A stretch of DNA of 64,000 nucleotides. Origin: Massilia sp. MS-15. GTDB lineage: Bacteria; Pseudomonadota; Gammaproteobacteria; Burkholderiales; Burkholderiaceae_D. The DNA lies in assembly GCF_020176695.1 (NCBI RefSeq), contig NZ_JAIWIA010000030.1, positions 92,045 through 156,044 on the forward strand. The letters run 5' to 3'. A model generated the notes under the pieces. It was given only the letters and a program-made list of their open reading frames with translations, was not told the DNA's origin and made no database searches. Below are positions 43,044-52,098 of this stretch, piece by piece; position 1 is the stretch's first letter, and every line of letters starts with the position of its first letter. A program made the position numbers and the translations under genes.

Positions 43044-43871
43044 ATGAAGATTCGTGTGGCTACCTATAACATCCACAAGGGCGTGAGTTCGCTGCGCAGC
43101 CAGCCGCGCGTGATCGCGCTGAAGAAAGCGATCGCCGAGTTCAACGCCGACATCGTCTTCCTGCAGGAAGTGCAGGGCCGGCATGACCGCTTCCAGGCGC
43201 GCTATGGCAAGGAAGGCCTGGCGCACCGCCACTGGCCGGAAACGGCCCAGTACGACTATTTCAAGAACGAGAAGCACCACAGCGCCTATGGCATGAACGC
43301 CGTGTACGACCATGGCCACCACGGCAATGCCTTGCTGAGCGCCTTCCCGATCGAGAACTCGCACAACCACGACGTGTCCGACCATGCCTACGAGCAGCGC
43401 GGCATCCTGCACTGCGTGCTCAACACCCAGGCCGGCAGGATCCACTGTTATGTGGTGCACCTGGGCCTGTTCGAAGGCAGCCGCGGCCGACAGGCCGATG
43501 CCCTGATCGCGCACGTCAACGGCTCGTCCGACGGCGAGCCGGTGATCATCGCCGGCGACTTCAACGACTGGCGCAACACCCTGAGCGATCGCCTGCGCAA
43601 CGCGCTCGGCGTGGCCGAGGTGTTCGACGAGCTGGGGCCGAAGTCGCCACTGGGCGACATGGTGCGCAGCTGGGCCGGCCGCGCGCCGCCCCCGCATCGC
43701 CAGCCGCGCCTGGCGCCGGCGCGCACCTTCCCGGCCATGCTGCCCTGGTTCCGCCTCGACCGCATCTATGTGCGCGGCTTCAAGATCGATAATGCCCAGG
43801 TGATGCACGGTGCGCTGTGGGCCAAGCTGTCCGACCACGCCCCGATCGTGGCCGAACTGCAGCTGACCTAG
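43044..43871 (+). CDS. Endonuclease/exonuclease/phosphatase family protein
   Basis: A 275-residue metal-dependent hydrolase of the EEP superfamily. The catalytic motifs are ATYNIHKG at 5-12, LQEVQGRHDRF near 33, GNALLSAFPI, AGDFNDW near 172 and the terminal SDHAPI. Its place just before a cardiolipin-synthase-type gene is conserved (the YbhP-ClsB pair of E. coli), which suggests a role in phospholipid metabolism rather than DNA repair. It ends 10 bases before clsB. Confidence 0.92.
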   Translation: MKIRVATYNIHKGVSSLRSQPRVIALKKAIAEFNADIVFLQEVQGRHDRFQARYGKEGLAHRHWPETAQYDYFKNEKHHSAYGMNAVYDHGHHGNALLSAFPIENSHNHDVSDHAYEQRGILHCVLNTQAGRIHCYVVHLGLFEGSRGRQADALIAHVNGSSDGEPVIIAGDFNDWRNTLSDRLRNALGVAEVFDELGPKSPLGDMVRSWAGRAPPPHRQPRLAPARTFPAMLPWFRLDRIYVRGFKIDNAQVMHGALWAKLSDHAPIVAELQLT

Positions 43872-43881
43872 ACGTCGCGCC

Positions 43882-45042
43882 ATGCGCCACGTCACCTTCG
43901 TCGACAACAACGAAGTCACCCTGCTGGAAAGCGGCACCGCCTACTTTCCGGCACTGGTCGCCGCGCTCGACGCGGCGCGCTACGACGTCCTGTTCGAAAC
44001 CTATATCTTCGCCGAGGATCCCACCGGCCTCGAAGTACGCGACGCGCTGGTGCGCGCGGCCCGGCGTGGCGTGAAGGTGCGCGTGCTGGTCGACTGGATC
44101 GGTACCGAGCACCGTCCGGCCCAGCGCCTGGGCACCGCGTTGATGGAAGCAGGCGTGCAGTACCGCGTCTTCAATCCCTGGTGCCGGCGCGGCATCGCGC
44201 GCTCGCACCGCAAGATCGTGGTGGTCGACCGCGAGCTCGCCTTCGTGGGCGGCATCAACATCAACGACGACTGGCAGTGCGACCACGCCGACAAGCACCG
44301 GCTGCCCGCGCCGCGCTGGGATTTCACGGTACAGGTACGCGGCCCGCTGGTGACCGAGATCCACGACGAGGCCCAGGGCCAGTGGCTGCGGGCGGGACGC
44401 CTGAAGCTCAGGCAGCGCATCGAGCTGTTCAAGGAAATGCGCAAGGAGCCCGCGCAGTCCTGCGAATTCCCGGCCAAGGCCGCCTTCGTGGTGCGCGACA
44501 ACCTGCGCAACCGCGGCACCATCCAGCGCGCCTACCTGCAGGCCCTGGGGCGCGCGAAGGACAGCGTGCTGCTGGCCACCCCATACTTTGCCCCTGGCCG
44601 CAAGTTCCGCAAGGCGCTGGCCCATGCGGCGCGGCGCGGCGTGCGGGTCACCTTGCTCATCGGGGTAGGGGAGTTCGTCATCCAGGACATGGTGGCTCAC
44701 TCCTTCTATCCCAAGCTGCTGGCCGACGGCATCAAGGTGGTCGAGTACCGCAAGACCCAGCTGCATGCCAAGGTCGCGGTGGTCGACGACGACTGGGCCA
44801 CGGTCGGCTCCAGCAACTGCGATGGCCTGTCGCTGTTCCTGAACCAGGAAGCCAACGTGGTGGTGCTGGACGAGCGCTTCGCGGCCACCATGCGCGAGCA
44901 CATCGAGCGCGGCATCGCGGACGGCGTACCGGTCCGCCCCGAGGATTACGCCGGCATCGGCTGGATCCGGCGTGCGAGCTACGGGTTGGCCTACATGGTG
45001 TATAAACTGGTGATGCGGATCTTTGCGATCGGTTACGCATGA
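43882..45042 (+). CDS. clsB: Cardiolipin synthase B-like phospholipase D family protein
   Basis: A 386-residue PLD-superfamily enzyme with two HKD motifs: SHRKIVVVD at 108-116 and LHAKVAVVD at 294-302, each followed by the usual Gly-Ser or Gly-Gly-Asn turn (FVGGININD, TVGSSNCD). ClsB makes cardiolipin by transferring phosphatidyl groups at the inner membrane. A hydrophobic C-terminal segment (YGLAYMVYKLVMRIFAIGY) may anchor it. It follows the EEP-family gene by 10 bases. Confidence 0.93.
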   Translation: MRHVTFVDNNEVTLLESGTAYFPALVAALDAARYDVLFETYIFAEDPTGLEVRDALVRAARRGVKVRVLVDWIGTEHRPAQRLGTALMEAGVQYRVFNPWCRRGIARSHRKIVVVDRELAFVGGININDDWQCDHADKHRLPAPRWDFTVQVRGPLVTEIHDEAQGQWLRAGRLKLRQRIELFKEMRKEPAQSCEFPAKAAFVVRDNLRNRGTIQRAYLQALGRAKDSVLLATPYFAPGRKFRKALAHAARRGVRVTLLIGVGEFVIQDMVAHSFYPKLLADGIKVVEYRKTQLHAKVAVVDDDWATVGSSNCDGLSLFLNQEANVVVLDERFAATMREHIERGIADGVPVRPEDYAGIGWIRRASYGLAYMVYKLVMRIFAIGYA

Positions 45043-45060
45043 ATGGAAAGCAAGGACAGG

Positions 45061-45453
45061 ATGGCAGACAAGGAAGACAACAACGTACGCATCGACAAAT
45101 GGCTGTGGGCGGCGCGATTCTTTAAAACGCGTTCGATGGCGACCGATGCGATCGACCGTGGCCGGGTGCGGATCGACGGCGAGCCGATCAAGCCTTCGCG
45201 CAACGTCAAGGTGAACGACAGGCTGGTCATCGACAACGGCTCCGACCGCTGGGAAGTGATCGTGGCCGCGCTCTCCGACAAGCGCGGCCCGGCGCCGGTC
45301 GCACGGTCCCTGTATTTCGAGACCGACGAGAGCATCGCCAGGCGCGAGAACGACAAGACAGCGCGCCGCCTGTTCCCGGAACCGAGCCTGGACATCAAGG
45401 GCCGCCCGACCAAGCGCGATCGCCGCGCGATCACCCGCATCTCCGACGAGTGA
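45061..45453 (+). CDS. hslR: Heat-shock protein Hsp15-like S4-domain RNA-binding protein
   Basis: A 130-residue protein with an N-terminal S4 domain (VRIDKWLWAARFFKTRSMAT, about 9-28, onward to 70) and a basic C-terminal tail. Hsp15 binds 50S subunits carrying stalled peptidyl-tRNA and helps recycle them. The ATG at 45061 has AAGGA four bases upstream; an in-frame ATG at 45043, right after the clsB stop, is less likely. Confidence 0.92.
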   Translation: MADKEDNNVRIDKWLWAARFFKTRSMATDAIDRGRVRIDGEPIKPSRNVKVNDRLVIDNGSDRWEVIVAALSDKRGPAPVARSLYFETDESIARRENDKTARRLFPEPSLDIKGRPTKRDRRAITRISDE

Positions 45454-45600
45454 GTGCGCCGGCCGCGGTAGTGGCCGTATTTTAGTTTGCAATTTCTGGC
45501 GGGAATGTAAAATGCCCGTTCCCGGCCGCAAGGCTCCCGGTCGGGCATCACCGTGGGCTGCGCCTGGGTCGATGTCCCGGCAGCTCCTGATGATCATTCC

Positions 45601-46842
45601 ATGCAAACTGCTGTTCCTCTCGTCACCAGCGATGCCGTCGTGCTCGGCATTCTCGCAAGCATCCTCGGTTTCGTCTTCTGGTCTTCTTCCCGGACAGATG
45701 GCTTCTGGAAGAAGTTCTATACCTACGTGCCGGCCCTGCTGCTGTGCTACCTGGTCCCGGCCGTCCTGAACACCCTGGGCGTCATCGACGGCAGCCTGTC
45801 GAAGCTGTACCCGGTGGCGCGCGATTACCTGCTGCCCAGCGCGCTGGTGCTGCTCTGTATCGCGATCGACTTCGGCGCCATCGTGCGGCTCGGCCCGAAG
45901 GCGATCATCATGTTCCTGACCGGCACCGCCGGTATCATGCTCGGCGCCGTCGCCTCGTTCGAGATCATGCGCGTCATCCACCCGGAAACGGTGGCGGGAG
46001 AGACCTGGCGCGGCATGACCACCATCACCGGCGCCTGGATCGGCGGCGGCGCCAACCAGGCGGCCATGAAGGAAGTGTTCGAGGTCGATGCCACCCTGTT
46101 CGGCCAGTTCGTCGCGGTCGACGTGCTGGTGGCGAACGTCTGGATGGCGGTGCTGCTGTTCCTGGCCGGCCGCGCCCAGGCGTTCGACCGCTGGACCGGC
46201 GCCGACCTGTCCGCCATCAACGCCCTCAAGGCGCGCATCGAGCGCTACCAGGCCGAGCACGCGCGCATGCCGGGCCTGAACGACGTGATGGTGATCCTGG
46301 CCGTGGGCCTGGGCGTGACCGGCCTGTCGCACGCACTGACCGGTCCCACCGTGGGCTGGATCGCCAGCCTGCCGCAGGAGTGGCGCCTGCAGGACTACAG
46401 CCTGACTTCGTCCTTCTTCTGGATCGTGGTGTTCGCCACCACCTTCGGCATGCTGCTCAGCTTCACCCGGGCGCGCAGCCTGGAAGGCGCCGGCGCCTCG
46501 ACCCTCGGCTCGGCCATGCTGTACTTCCTGGTGGCCACCATCGGCATGCAGATGGACCTGAACGCGCTGCTCGACCGCCCGTGGCTGTTCGTGCTGGGCC
46601 TGATCTGGATCTGCGTGCACGGCGGCCTGCTGCTGCTGGTGGCAAAGCTGATCCGCGCGCCGCTGTTCTTCATGGCGGTCGGCTCGCAGGCCAATGTCGG
46701 CGGCGCTGCCTCGGCGCCGGTGGTGGCCACGGCATTCCACCCGGCGCTGGCGCCGGTTGGGGTGCTGCTGGCGGTGCTCGGCTATGCGCTGGGCACCTAT
46801 TGCGCCTACATCACGGGACTGATGCTGCGCGCGCTGGCATAA
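45601..46842 (+). CDS. DUF819 family membrane protein (YjcL-like)
   Basis: A 413-residue polytopic membrane protein with about 11-12 hydrophobic segments. It has the DUF819 features RDYLLPSALVLLCIAIDFG, ITGAWIGGGANQAAMKE near 140-156 and GSQANVGGAASAPVVATAFHP near 360-380. The fold is related to sodium-coupled secondary transporters, but substrates are unknown. A TTGCAA/TAAAAT pair with a short 15-base spacer lies near 45487-45513 and may be its promoter. The leader also holds a 7-bp hairpin (45512-45548). Confidence 0.9.
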   Translation: MQTAVPLVTSDAVVLGILASILGFVFWSSSRTDGFWKKFYTYVPALLLCYLVPAVLNTLGVIDGSLSKLYPVARDYLLPSALVLLCIAIDFGAIVRLGPKAIIMFLTGTAGIMLGAVASFEIMRVIHPETVAGETWRGMTTITGAWIGGGANQAAMKEVFEVDATLFGQFVAVDVLVANVWMAVLLFLAGRAQAFDRWTGADLSAINALKARIERYQAEHARMPGLNDVMVILAVGLGVTGLSHALTGPTVGWIASLPQEWRLQDYSLTSSFFWIVVFATTFGMLLSFTRARSLEGAGASTLGSAMLYFLVATIGMQMDLNALLDRPWLFVLGLIWICVHGGLLLLVAKLIRAPLFFMAVGSQANVGGAASAPVVATAFHPALAPVGVLLAVLGYALGTYCAYITGLMLRALA

Positions 46843-47050
46843 GGCGGCGCGGCAGTACTGGAAGCTGTTCCGGGGCAAATAAACAAGTGCTCCGGAATAC
46901 CTGCCGCATACGCCACGCAGCCCCGAAATGCTGTACCTTTACATCTGCGACAACATTCTCCTTGCCAGGTCGGGGTAGGGATGCCCAGCAGGTGCGCCAA
47001 GCCGCCTGCCGTTGTCTTGCATCAATAGAATCTCGCCTCTAAGTTCCCGT

Positions 47051-47079
47051 TTGACATTTCATCTCTGGTAGATAATAGT
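47051..47079 (+). promoter_or_regulatory. Candidate promoter of the TetR gene
   Basis: A perfect -35 TTGACA (47051-47056), a 17-base spacer and AATAGT (47074-47079, four of six). Transcription would begin about 50 bases before the ATG at 47136. Confidence 0.5.
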
Positions 47080-47135
47080 ACGAGCGTTCGGATTTTTTCG
47101 ATTCAGGGGCAGCTATCTCTACTTCAGCCAAATTC

Positions 47136-47756
47136 ATGCGCAAGGGCGAACTGACGCGGGCAGCGATCCTGGACGTGGCGCTCGAGCTGTCGAGCCGCGA
47201 CGGCCTGGAAGGCCTGACCATTGGCGTGCTGGCCGACCGGATGAACATGAGCAAATCCGGCGTGTTCGCGCACTTCGGTTCGCGCGAAGACCTGCAGCTC
47301 GAAGTGGTCAAGCTGTACCACCACCGCTTCGAGCAGGAAGTGTTCTTCCCCAGCGTGCGCGAGACGCGCGGCCTGCCGCGCCTGCAGTCGATGTACGAGC
47401 GCTGGCTGCAGCGCGTGTCGGTCGAGATCGCGTCTGGCTGCATCTACATCAGCGGCGCCGTCGAGTATGACGACCGCCCCGGCCCGATCCGCGAGGAACT
47501 GGTCAAGATGGTGCAGGCCTGGCAGGACGCGCTGCGCCGCGCCGCGCGCCAGGCGATCGAGGTCGGCCACCTGCGGCCCGGCACCGATGCCGAGCAGCTG
47601 GTGTATGAAATGTACGGGCTGATCCTGGCCCTGCACCACGACGCACGCTTCCTGCGCAATCCAGGCGCGGTCGAGCGGGCACGCCGCGGTTTCGAGCGGC
47701 TGATCGAAAACTATCGCAATCCAACTCCGCCGCAAGGCAATCCGGCGATGCAGTAG
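47136..47756 (+). CDS. TetR/AcrR family regulator of the beta-oxidation operon
   Basis: A 206-residue repressor with an N-terminal TetR helix-turn-helix (about 8-52, LTIGVLADRMNMSKSGVFAH and FGSREDLQ) and a ligand domain of the type seen in acyl-CoA-responsive regulators. It lies 57 bases before an acyl-CoA dehydrogenase and the rest of a fatty-acid oxidation operon in the same direction. By analogy with PsrA and FadR(TetR) it probably represses them until long-chain acyl-CoA binds; this is inference. Confidence 0.9.
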   Translation: MRKGELTRAAILDVALELSSRDGLEGLTIGVLADRMNMSKSGVFAHFGSREDLQLEVVKLYHHRFEQEVFFPSVRETRGLPRLQSMYERWLQRVSVEIASGCIYISGAVEYDDRPGPIREELVKMVQAWQDALRRAARQAIEVGHLRPGTDAEQLVYEMYGLILALHHDARFLRNPGAVERARRGFERLIENYRNPTPPQGNPAMQ

Positions 47757-47813
47757 GCCTACGCCCGCTGCCGGCCAGTCACAACAACTTTTACCTTCGT
47801 TCAGGAGAAAACC

Positions 47814-49604
47814 ATGGGTCAGTACGTCGCGCCAATCCGGGATATGCAGTTCGTTCTGCACGAATTCCTCAACGTCAGCGAAGAGTTCAAGAACCTGCCT
47901 GCCTACCAGGAGATCGACGCCGACATCATTAACCAGGTGCTCGAAGAAGGTGCGAAGTTCACGCAGGAAGTGCTGTTCCCGCTGAACCACTCGGGCGACC
48001 GCGAAGGCTGCCATTTCGACGCCGCTACCAAGGCCGTGACGACCCCGAAGGGCTTCAAGGAAGCCTATAAACAGTACGTCGAAGGCGGCTGGGCCGCGCT
48101 CGCGTGCGATCCGGAATACGGCGGCCAGGGCCTGCCGGTCTCGCTGAACAACTCGTTCTACGAGATGCTGAACTCCTCGAACCAGGCATGGACCATGTAC
48201 CCGGGCCTGTCGCACGGCGCCTACGAGTGCCTGAAGGAGCACGGTACCGACGAGCAGAAGAAGCTGTTCCTGCCGAAGCTGGTCTCGGGCGAGTGGACCG
48301 GCACCATGTGCCTGACCGAAGCGCACTGCGGCACCGACCTGGGCCTGCTGCGCACCAAGGCCGAACCGCAGGCTGACGGCACCTACAGCATCACCGGTTC
48401 CAAGATCTTCATTTCGGCCGGCGAACACGACATGGCCGAGAACATCGTCCACCTGGTGCTGGCACGCCTGCCGGACGCACCCGAAGGCTCGAAGGGCATC
48501 TCGCTGTTCCTGGTGCCGAAGTTCAAGGTCAATGCCGACGGCTCGATCGGTGAGCGCAACGGCATCGCCTGCGGCGCCATCGAAGAGAAGATGGGCATCC
48601 ACGGCAATGCCACTTGCCAGATGAATCTGGACAACGCCATCGGCACCCTGATCGGCCAGCCGCACAAGGGCCTGCAGGCGATGTTCGTGTTCATGAACGC
48701 CGCCCGCCTGGGCGTCGGCATGCAGTCGCTGGGCCTGACCGAAGTCGCCTACCAGAACGCGCTGGTGTATGCGAAGGACCGCATCCAGATGCGTAGCCTG
48801 TCCGGCCCGAAAGCACCGGACAAGCCGGCCGACCCGATCATCGTGCACCCGGACGTGCGGCGCATGCTATTGACGGCCAAGGCCTTCGCCGAAGGCGCGC
48901 GCGCACTGACCTCGTACATCGCGCTGCAGATCGACCGCGAACTGAACCACCCGGACGAGGAAGTGCGCAAGGAAGCCGCTGGCGAAGTCGCGCTCCTGAC
49001 CCCGATCGTGAAAGCCTTCATCACCGACAACGGCTGGATCGCGACCTCGGAAGCGATGCAGGTGTACGGCGGCCACGGCTACATCAGCGAGTGGGGCATG
49101 GAGCAGTACGTGCGCGACGCCCGCATCAACATGATCTACGAAGGCACCAACACCGTGCAGTCGCTGGACCTGCTGGGCCGCAAGATCCTGATGGACAACG
49201 GCGCCAAGCTGCGCGCCTTCGGCGAGAAGATCAAGGCCTTCGTCGAAGAGAATGGCCTGGACGAATCGATGTCCGAATTCGTGACCCCGCTGGGCGAACT
49301 CGGCGAAAAGGTCACCAAGCTGACCATGGAAATCGGCATGAAGGCCTTCCAGAACCAGGATGAAGTCGGTGCCGCCGCCGTGCCTTACCTGCGCGTCGTG
49401 GGCCATCTGGTGTTCAGCTACTTCTTCGCGCAGATGGCGAAGATCGCCCTTGGCAAGCAGGACTCTAGCGACAAGTTCTACGCGGCCAAGCTGCACACCG
49501 CGCGCTTCTACTTCGCCCGCCTGTATCCGGAAACCGCGATGCTGATCCGCCAGGCACGTTCGGGTGCATCGAACCTGCTGGCCATGGACGCAGACCTGTT
49601 CTAA
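47814..49604 (+). CDS. Acyl-CoA dehydrogenase (long form with C-terminal extension)
   Basis: A 596-residue flavoprotein, about 200 residues longer than standard acyl-CoA dehydrogenases. It matches the DmdC/FadE-like branch with an extra C-terminal domain (AcylCoA_DH_N, middle domain with MCLTEAHCGTDLGLL, C-terminal helical domain, then an Acyl-CoA_dh_C-like region). The catalytic base is Glu443 in MIYEGTNTVQS. It oxidises acyl-CoA to 2-enoyl-CoA and passes electrons to ETF. An AGGAGAAAACC site precedes the ATG. It leads the operon with the next two genes. Confidence 0.95.
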   Translation: MGQYVAPIRDMQFVLHEFLNVSEEFKNLPAYQEIDADIINQVLEEGAKFTQEVLFPLNHSGDREGCHFDAATKAVTTPKGFKEAYKQYVEGGWAALACDPEYGGQGLPVSLNNSFYEMLNSSNQAWTMYPGLSHGAYECLKEHGTDEQKKLFLPKLVSGEWTGTMCLTEAHCGTDLGLLRTKAEPQADGTYSITGSKIFISAGEHDMAENIVHLVLARLPDAPEGSKGISLFLVPKFKVNADGSIGERNGIACGAIEEKMGIHGNATCQMNLDNAIGTLIGQPHKGLQAMFVFMNAARLGVGMQSLGLTEVAYQNALVYAKDRIQMRSLSGPKAPDKPADPIIVHPDVRRMLLTAKAFAEGARALTSYIALQIDRELNHPDEEVRKEAAGEVALLTPIVKAFITDNGWIATSEAMQVYGGHGYISEWGMEQYVRDARINMIYEGTNTVQSLDLLGRKILMDNGAKLRAFGEKIKAFVEENGLDESMSEFVTPLGELGEKVTKLTMEIGMKAFQNQDEVGAAAVPYLRVVGHLVFSYFFAQMAKIALGKQDSSDKFYAAKLHTARFYFARLYPETAMLIRQARSGASNLLAMDADLF

Positions 49605-49613
49605 CCACCATCA

Positions 49614-49642
49614 CGTCGCTCCCGTCCATCATGGGAGCGACG
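49614..49642 (+). other. Perfect 10-bp hairpin inside the beta-oxidation operon
   Basis: CGTCGCTCCC (49614-49623) and GGGAGCGACG (49633-49642) with a 9-base loop lie 9 bases after the dehydrogenase stop and 20 bases before the next start. No T-run follows, so it is not a standard terminator. It may protect the upstream mRNA from 3' decay. Confidence 0.75.
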
Positions 49643-49662
49643 ACTTATCCAAGGAAATAAGA

Positions 49663-52059
49663 ATGTCCAATTTCATCGTCAAGAAAGTCGCCGTGCTGGG
49701 CGCCGGCGTGATGGGCGCGCAGATCGCTGCGCACTGCGTGAACGCCAAGGTGCCGGTCGTGCTGTTCGACCTGCCGGCAAAGGAAGGCCAGAAGAACGGC
49801 ATCGTCCTGCGCGCCATCGAGAACCTCAAGAAGCTGTCGCCGGCCCCGCTGGGCAACAAGGACGACGCGGCCCTGATCGAAGTGGCCAACTACGAGGACA
49901 ACCTCGACGTACTGGCTGGCTGCGACCTGATCATCGAAGCCATCGCCGAGCGCATGGACTGGAAACACGACCTGTACAAGAAGGTCGCGCCGCACATCGC
50001 GCCGAACGCGATCTTCGCCTCCAACACCTCGGGCCTGTCGATCAACAAGCTGGCCGAAGGTTTTGATGAGGAACTGAAGGCGCGCTTCTGCGGCGTGCAC
50101 TTCTTCAACCCGCCGCGCTACATGCACCTGGTCGAACTGATCCCGACCACCAGCACCCGCCCGGAGATCCTGGACCAGCTCGAAACCTTCCTGACCTCGA
50201 CCCTGGGCAAGGGCGTGGTGCGTGCGAAAGACACCCCGAACTTCATCGCCAACCGCGTTGGCATCTTCGGCATGCTGGCCACCATCCATGAAGCGGAAAA
50301 ATTCGGCCTGTCGGTGGATGTGGTCGACGACCTGACCGGCGCCAAGCTGGGCCGCGCGAAATCCGGCACCTTCCGTACCGCCGACGTCGTGGGCCTGGAC
50401 ACCATGGGCCACGTGATCAAGACCATGCAGGACACCCTGCAGGACGATCCGTTCTTCAGCCTGTACAAGACCCCGGACGTGCTGGCCAAGCTGATCGAGA
50501 AGGGCGCGCTGGGCCAGAAGACTGGCGGCGGCTTCTACAAGAAGGTCGGCAAGGAGATCCAGCGCCTCGACTTCGCCACCGGCGACTATGTCCCGAGCGG
50601 CGCCAAGGCCGCCGACATCGTCGCGCGCATCCTGAAAGAGAAGGACCCGGTCAAGAAGTTCAAGGCCATGCGCGAATCGACCAACCCGCAGGCGCAGTTC
50701 CTGTGGGCGATCTTCCGTGACGCCTTCCACTACATCGCCTTCCATCTCGACACCATCGCCGACAACGCGCGCGACGTCGACTTCGCGATGCGCTGGGGCT
50801 TCGGCTGGAGCGTCGGCCCGTTCGAGACCTGGCAGGCCGCCGGCTGGACCCAGATCGCCCAGTGGGTGAAGGAAGATATCGATAGTGGCAAGGCCCTGTG
50901 CAATGCACCGCTGCCAGCCTGGGTGTTCGAAGGCCCGGTGGCAGAGAAGGGCGTGCACACCGCCGAGGGCTCGTTCTCGGCATCGAAGAACGCCTACGTT
51001 CCCGTGTCCGACCTGCCGGTCTACCAGCGCCAGCAGTTCCGCGCGCCTGTGCTGGGTTCGACCACTGTCGATCCGAAGACCTTCGGCACCACCGTGTTCG
51101 AGGACGACTCGGTGCGCCTGTGGCACGCGGACGACGAGGTGCTGGTCATCTCGCTCAAGACCAAGATGCACGTCATCGGCGAAGGCGTGGTGAAGGGCCT
51201 GCAGCGCGGCATGCTTGAGGCGGAGAAGGGCTACAAGGGCCTGGTGATCTGGAACACCGACGCGGCCGAAGGCGGCGCCTTCTCGGCCGGCGCCGACCTG
51301 CAGTCGGCCCTGCCCGCCTTCATGATGGGCGGCGCCAAGGCGATGGAGCCGATGGTGCGCGACCTGCAGAACGTGTTCATGCAGATGAAGTACTCGAACA
51401 TCCCGGTGGTCGCCGCTGTCGCGGGGCTGGCGCTGGGCGGCGGCTGCGAGATGATGCTGCACGCATCGAAGCGCGTGGCCTCGATCGAGTCCTACATTGG
51501 TCTCGTTGAAGTCGGCGTCGGCCTGGTGCCGGCCGGCGGCGGCCTGAAGGAAGCGGCGGTCCGTGCATTCACCGAAGCGAAGGGCAACGACATCCTGCAA
51601 TTCCTGAAGACCGGCTTTACCAACGCGGCCACCGCGCAGGTGTCGAAATCGGCCCTGGAAGCGAAGGCCATGGGCTACCTGAAGGAAGACGACGTCATCG
51701 TCTTCAACCCGTACGAACTGCTGCACGTGGCCAAGACCACCGCGCGCGCGATGTTTGACGCCGGTTACCGCGCCCCGGCGAAGCGTCCGGTGACCGTCAC
51801 CGGCCGCTACGGCTGGGCGACCATCCGCGGCCAGCTGGTCAACATGCGTGACGGCGGCTTCATCTCGGCCTACGACTATCACCTGGGCGACACCATCGCC
51901 GAGATCGTGACCGGCGGCGACATCGACCAGGGCAGCGTCGTGTCCGAGCAGTGGCTGCTCGACATGGAACGCAAGGCCTTCATCGCGCTGCTGGCCAATC
52001 CGAAGACCCAGGAACGCATCATGGGCATGATGCAGAACGGTAAGCCGGTCCGTAACTAA
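49663..52059 (+). CDS. 3-hydroxyacyl-CoA dehydrogenase/enoyl-CoA hydratase (FadN-like)
   Basis: A 798-residue two-function beta-oxidation enzyme. Residues 1-190 are the NAD-binding 3-hydroxyacyl-CoA dehydrogenase domain (GAGVMG at 13-18), about 195-410 the C-terminal dehydrogenase domains, and about 520-700 a crotonase domain (AFSAGADLQSAL, LGGGCEMMLHA). The domain order is the reverse of E. coli FadB (hydratase first), as in Bacillus FadN and many betaproteobacteria. AAGGAAATAAG precedes the ATG. It is followed 39 bases later by the thiolase. Confidence 0.95.
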   Translation: MSNFIVKKVAVLGAGVMGAQIAAHCVNAKVPVVLFDLPAKEGQKNGIVLRAIENLKKLSPAPLGNKDDAALIEVANYEDNLDVLAGCDLIIEAIAERMDWKHDLYKKVAPHIAPNAIFASNTSGLSINKLAEGFDEELKARFCGVHFFNPPRYMHLVELIPTTSTRPEILDQLETFLTSTLGKGVVRAKDTPNFIANRVGIFGMLATIHEAEKFGLSVDVVDDLTGAKLGRAKSGTFRTADVVGLDTMGHVIKTMQDTLQDDPFFSLYKTPDVLAKLIEKGALGQKTGGGFYKKVGKEIQRLDFATGDYVPSGAKAADIVARILKEKDPVKKFKAMRESTNPQAQFLWAIFRDAFHYIAFHLDTIADNARDVDFAMRWGFGWSVGPFETWQAAGWTQIAQWVKEDIDSGKALCNAPLPAWVFEGPVAEKGVHTAEGSFSASKNAYVPVSDLPVYQRQQFRAPVLGSTTVDPKTFGTTVFEDDSVRLWHADDEVLVISLKTKMHVIGEGVVKGLQRGMLEAEKGYKGLVIWNTDAAEGGAFSAGADLQSALPAFMMGGAKAMEPMVRDLQNVFMQMKYSNIPVVAAVAGLALGGGCEMMLHASKRVASIESYIGLVEVGVGLVPAGGGLKEAAVRAFTEAKGNDILQFLKTGFTNAATAQVSKSALEAKAMGYLKEDDVIVFNPYELLHVAKTTARAMFDAGYRAPAKRPVTVTGRYGWATIRGQLVNMRDGGFISAYDYHLGDTIAEIVTGGDIDQGSVVSEQWLLDMERKAFIALLANPKTQERIMGMMQNGKPVRN

Positions 52060-52098
52060 ACGGGTAACTAAGCGCCGAACGAACAGGACGAACAAATC

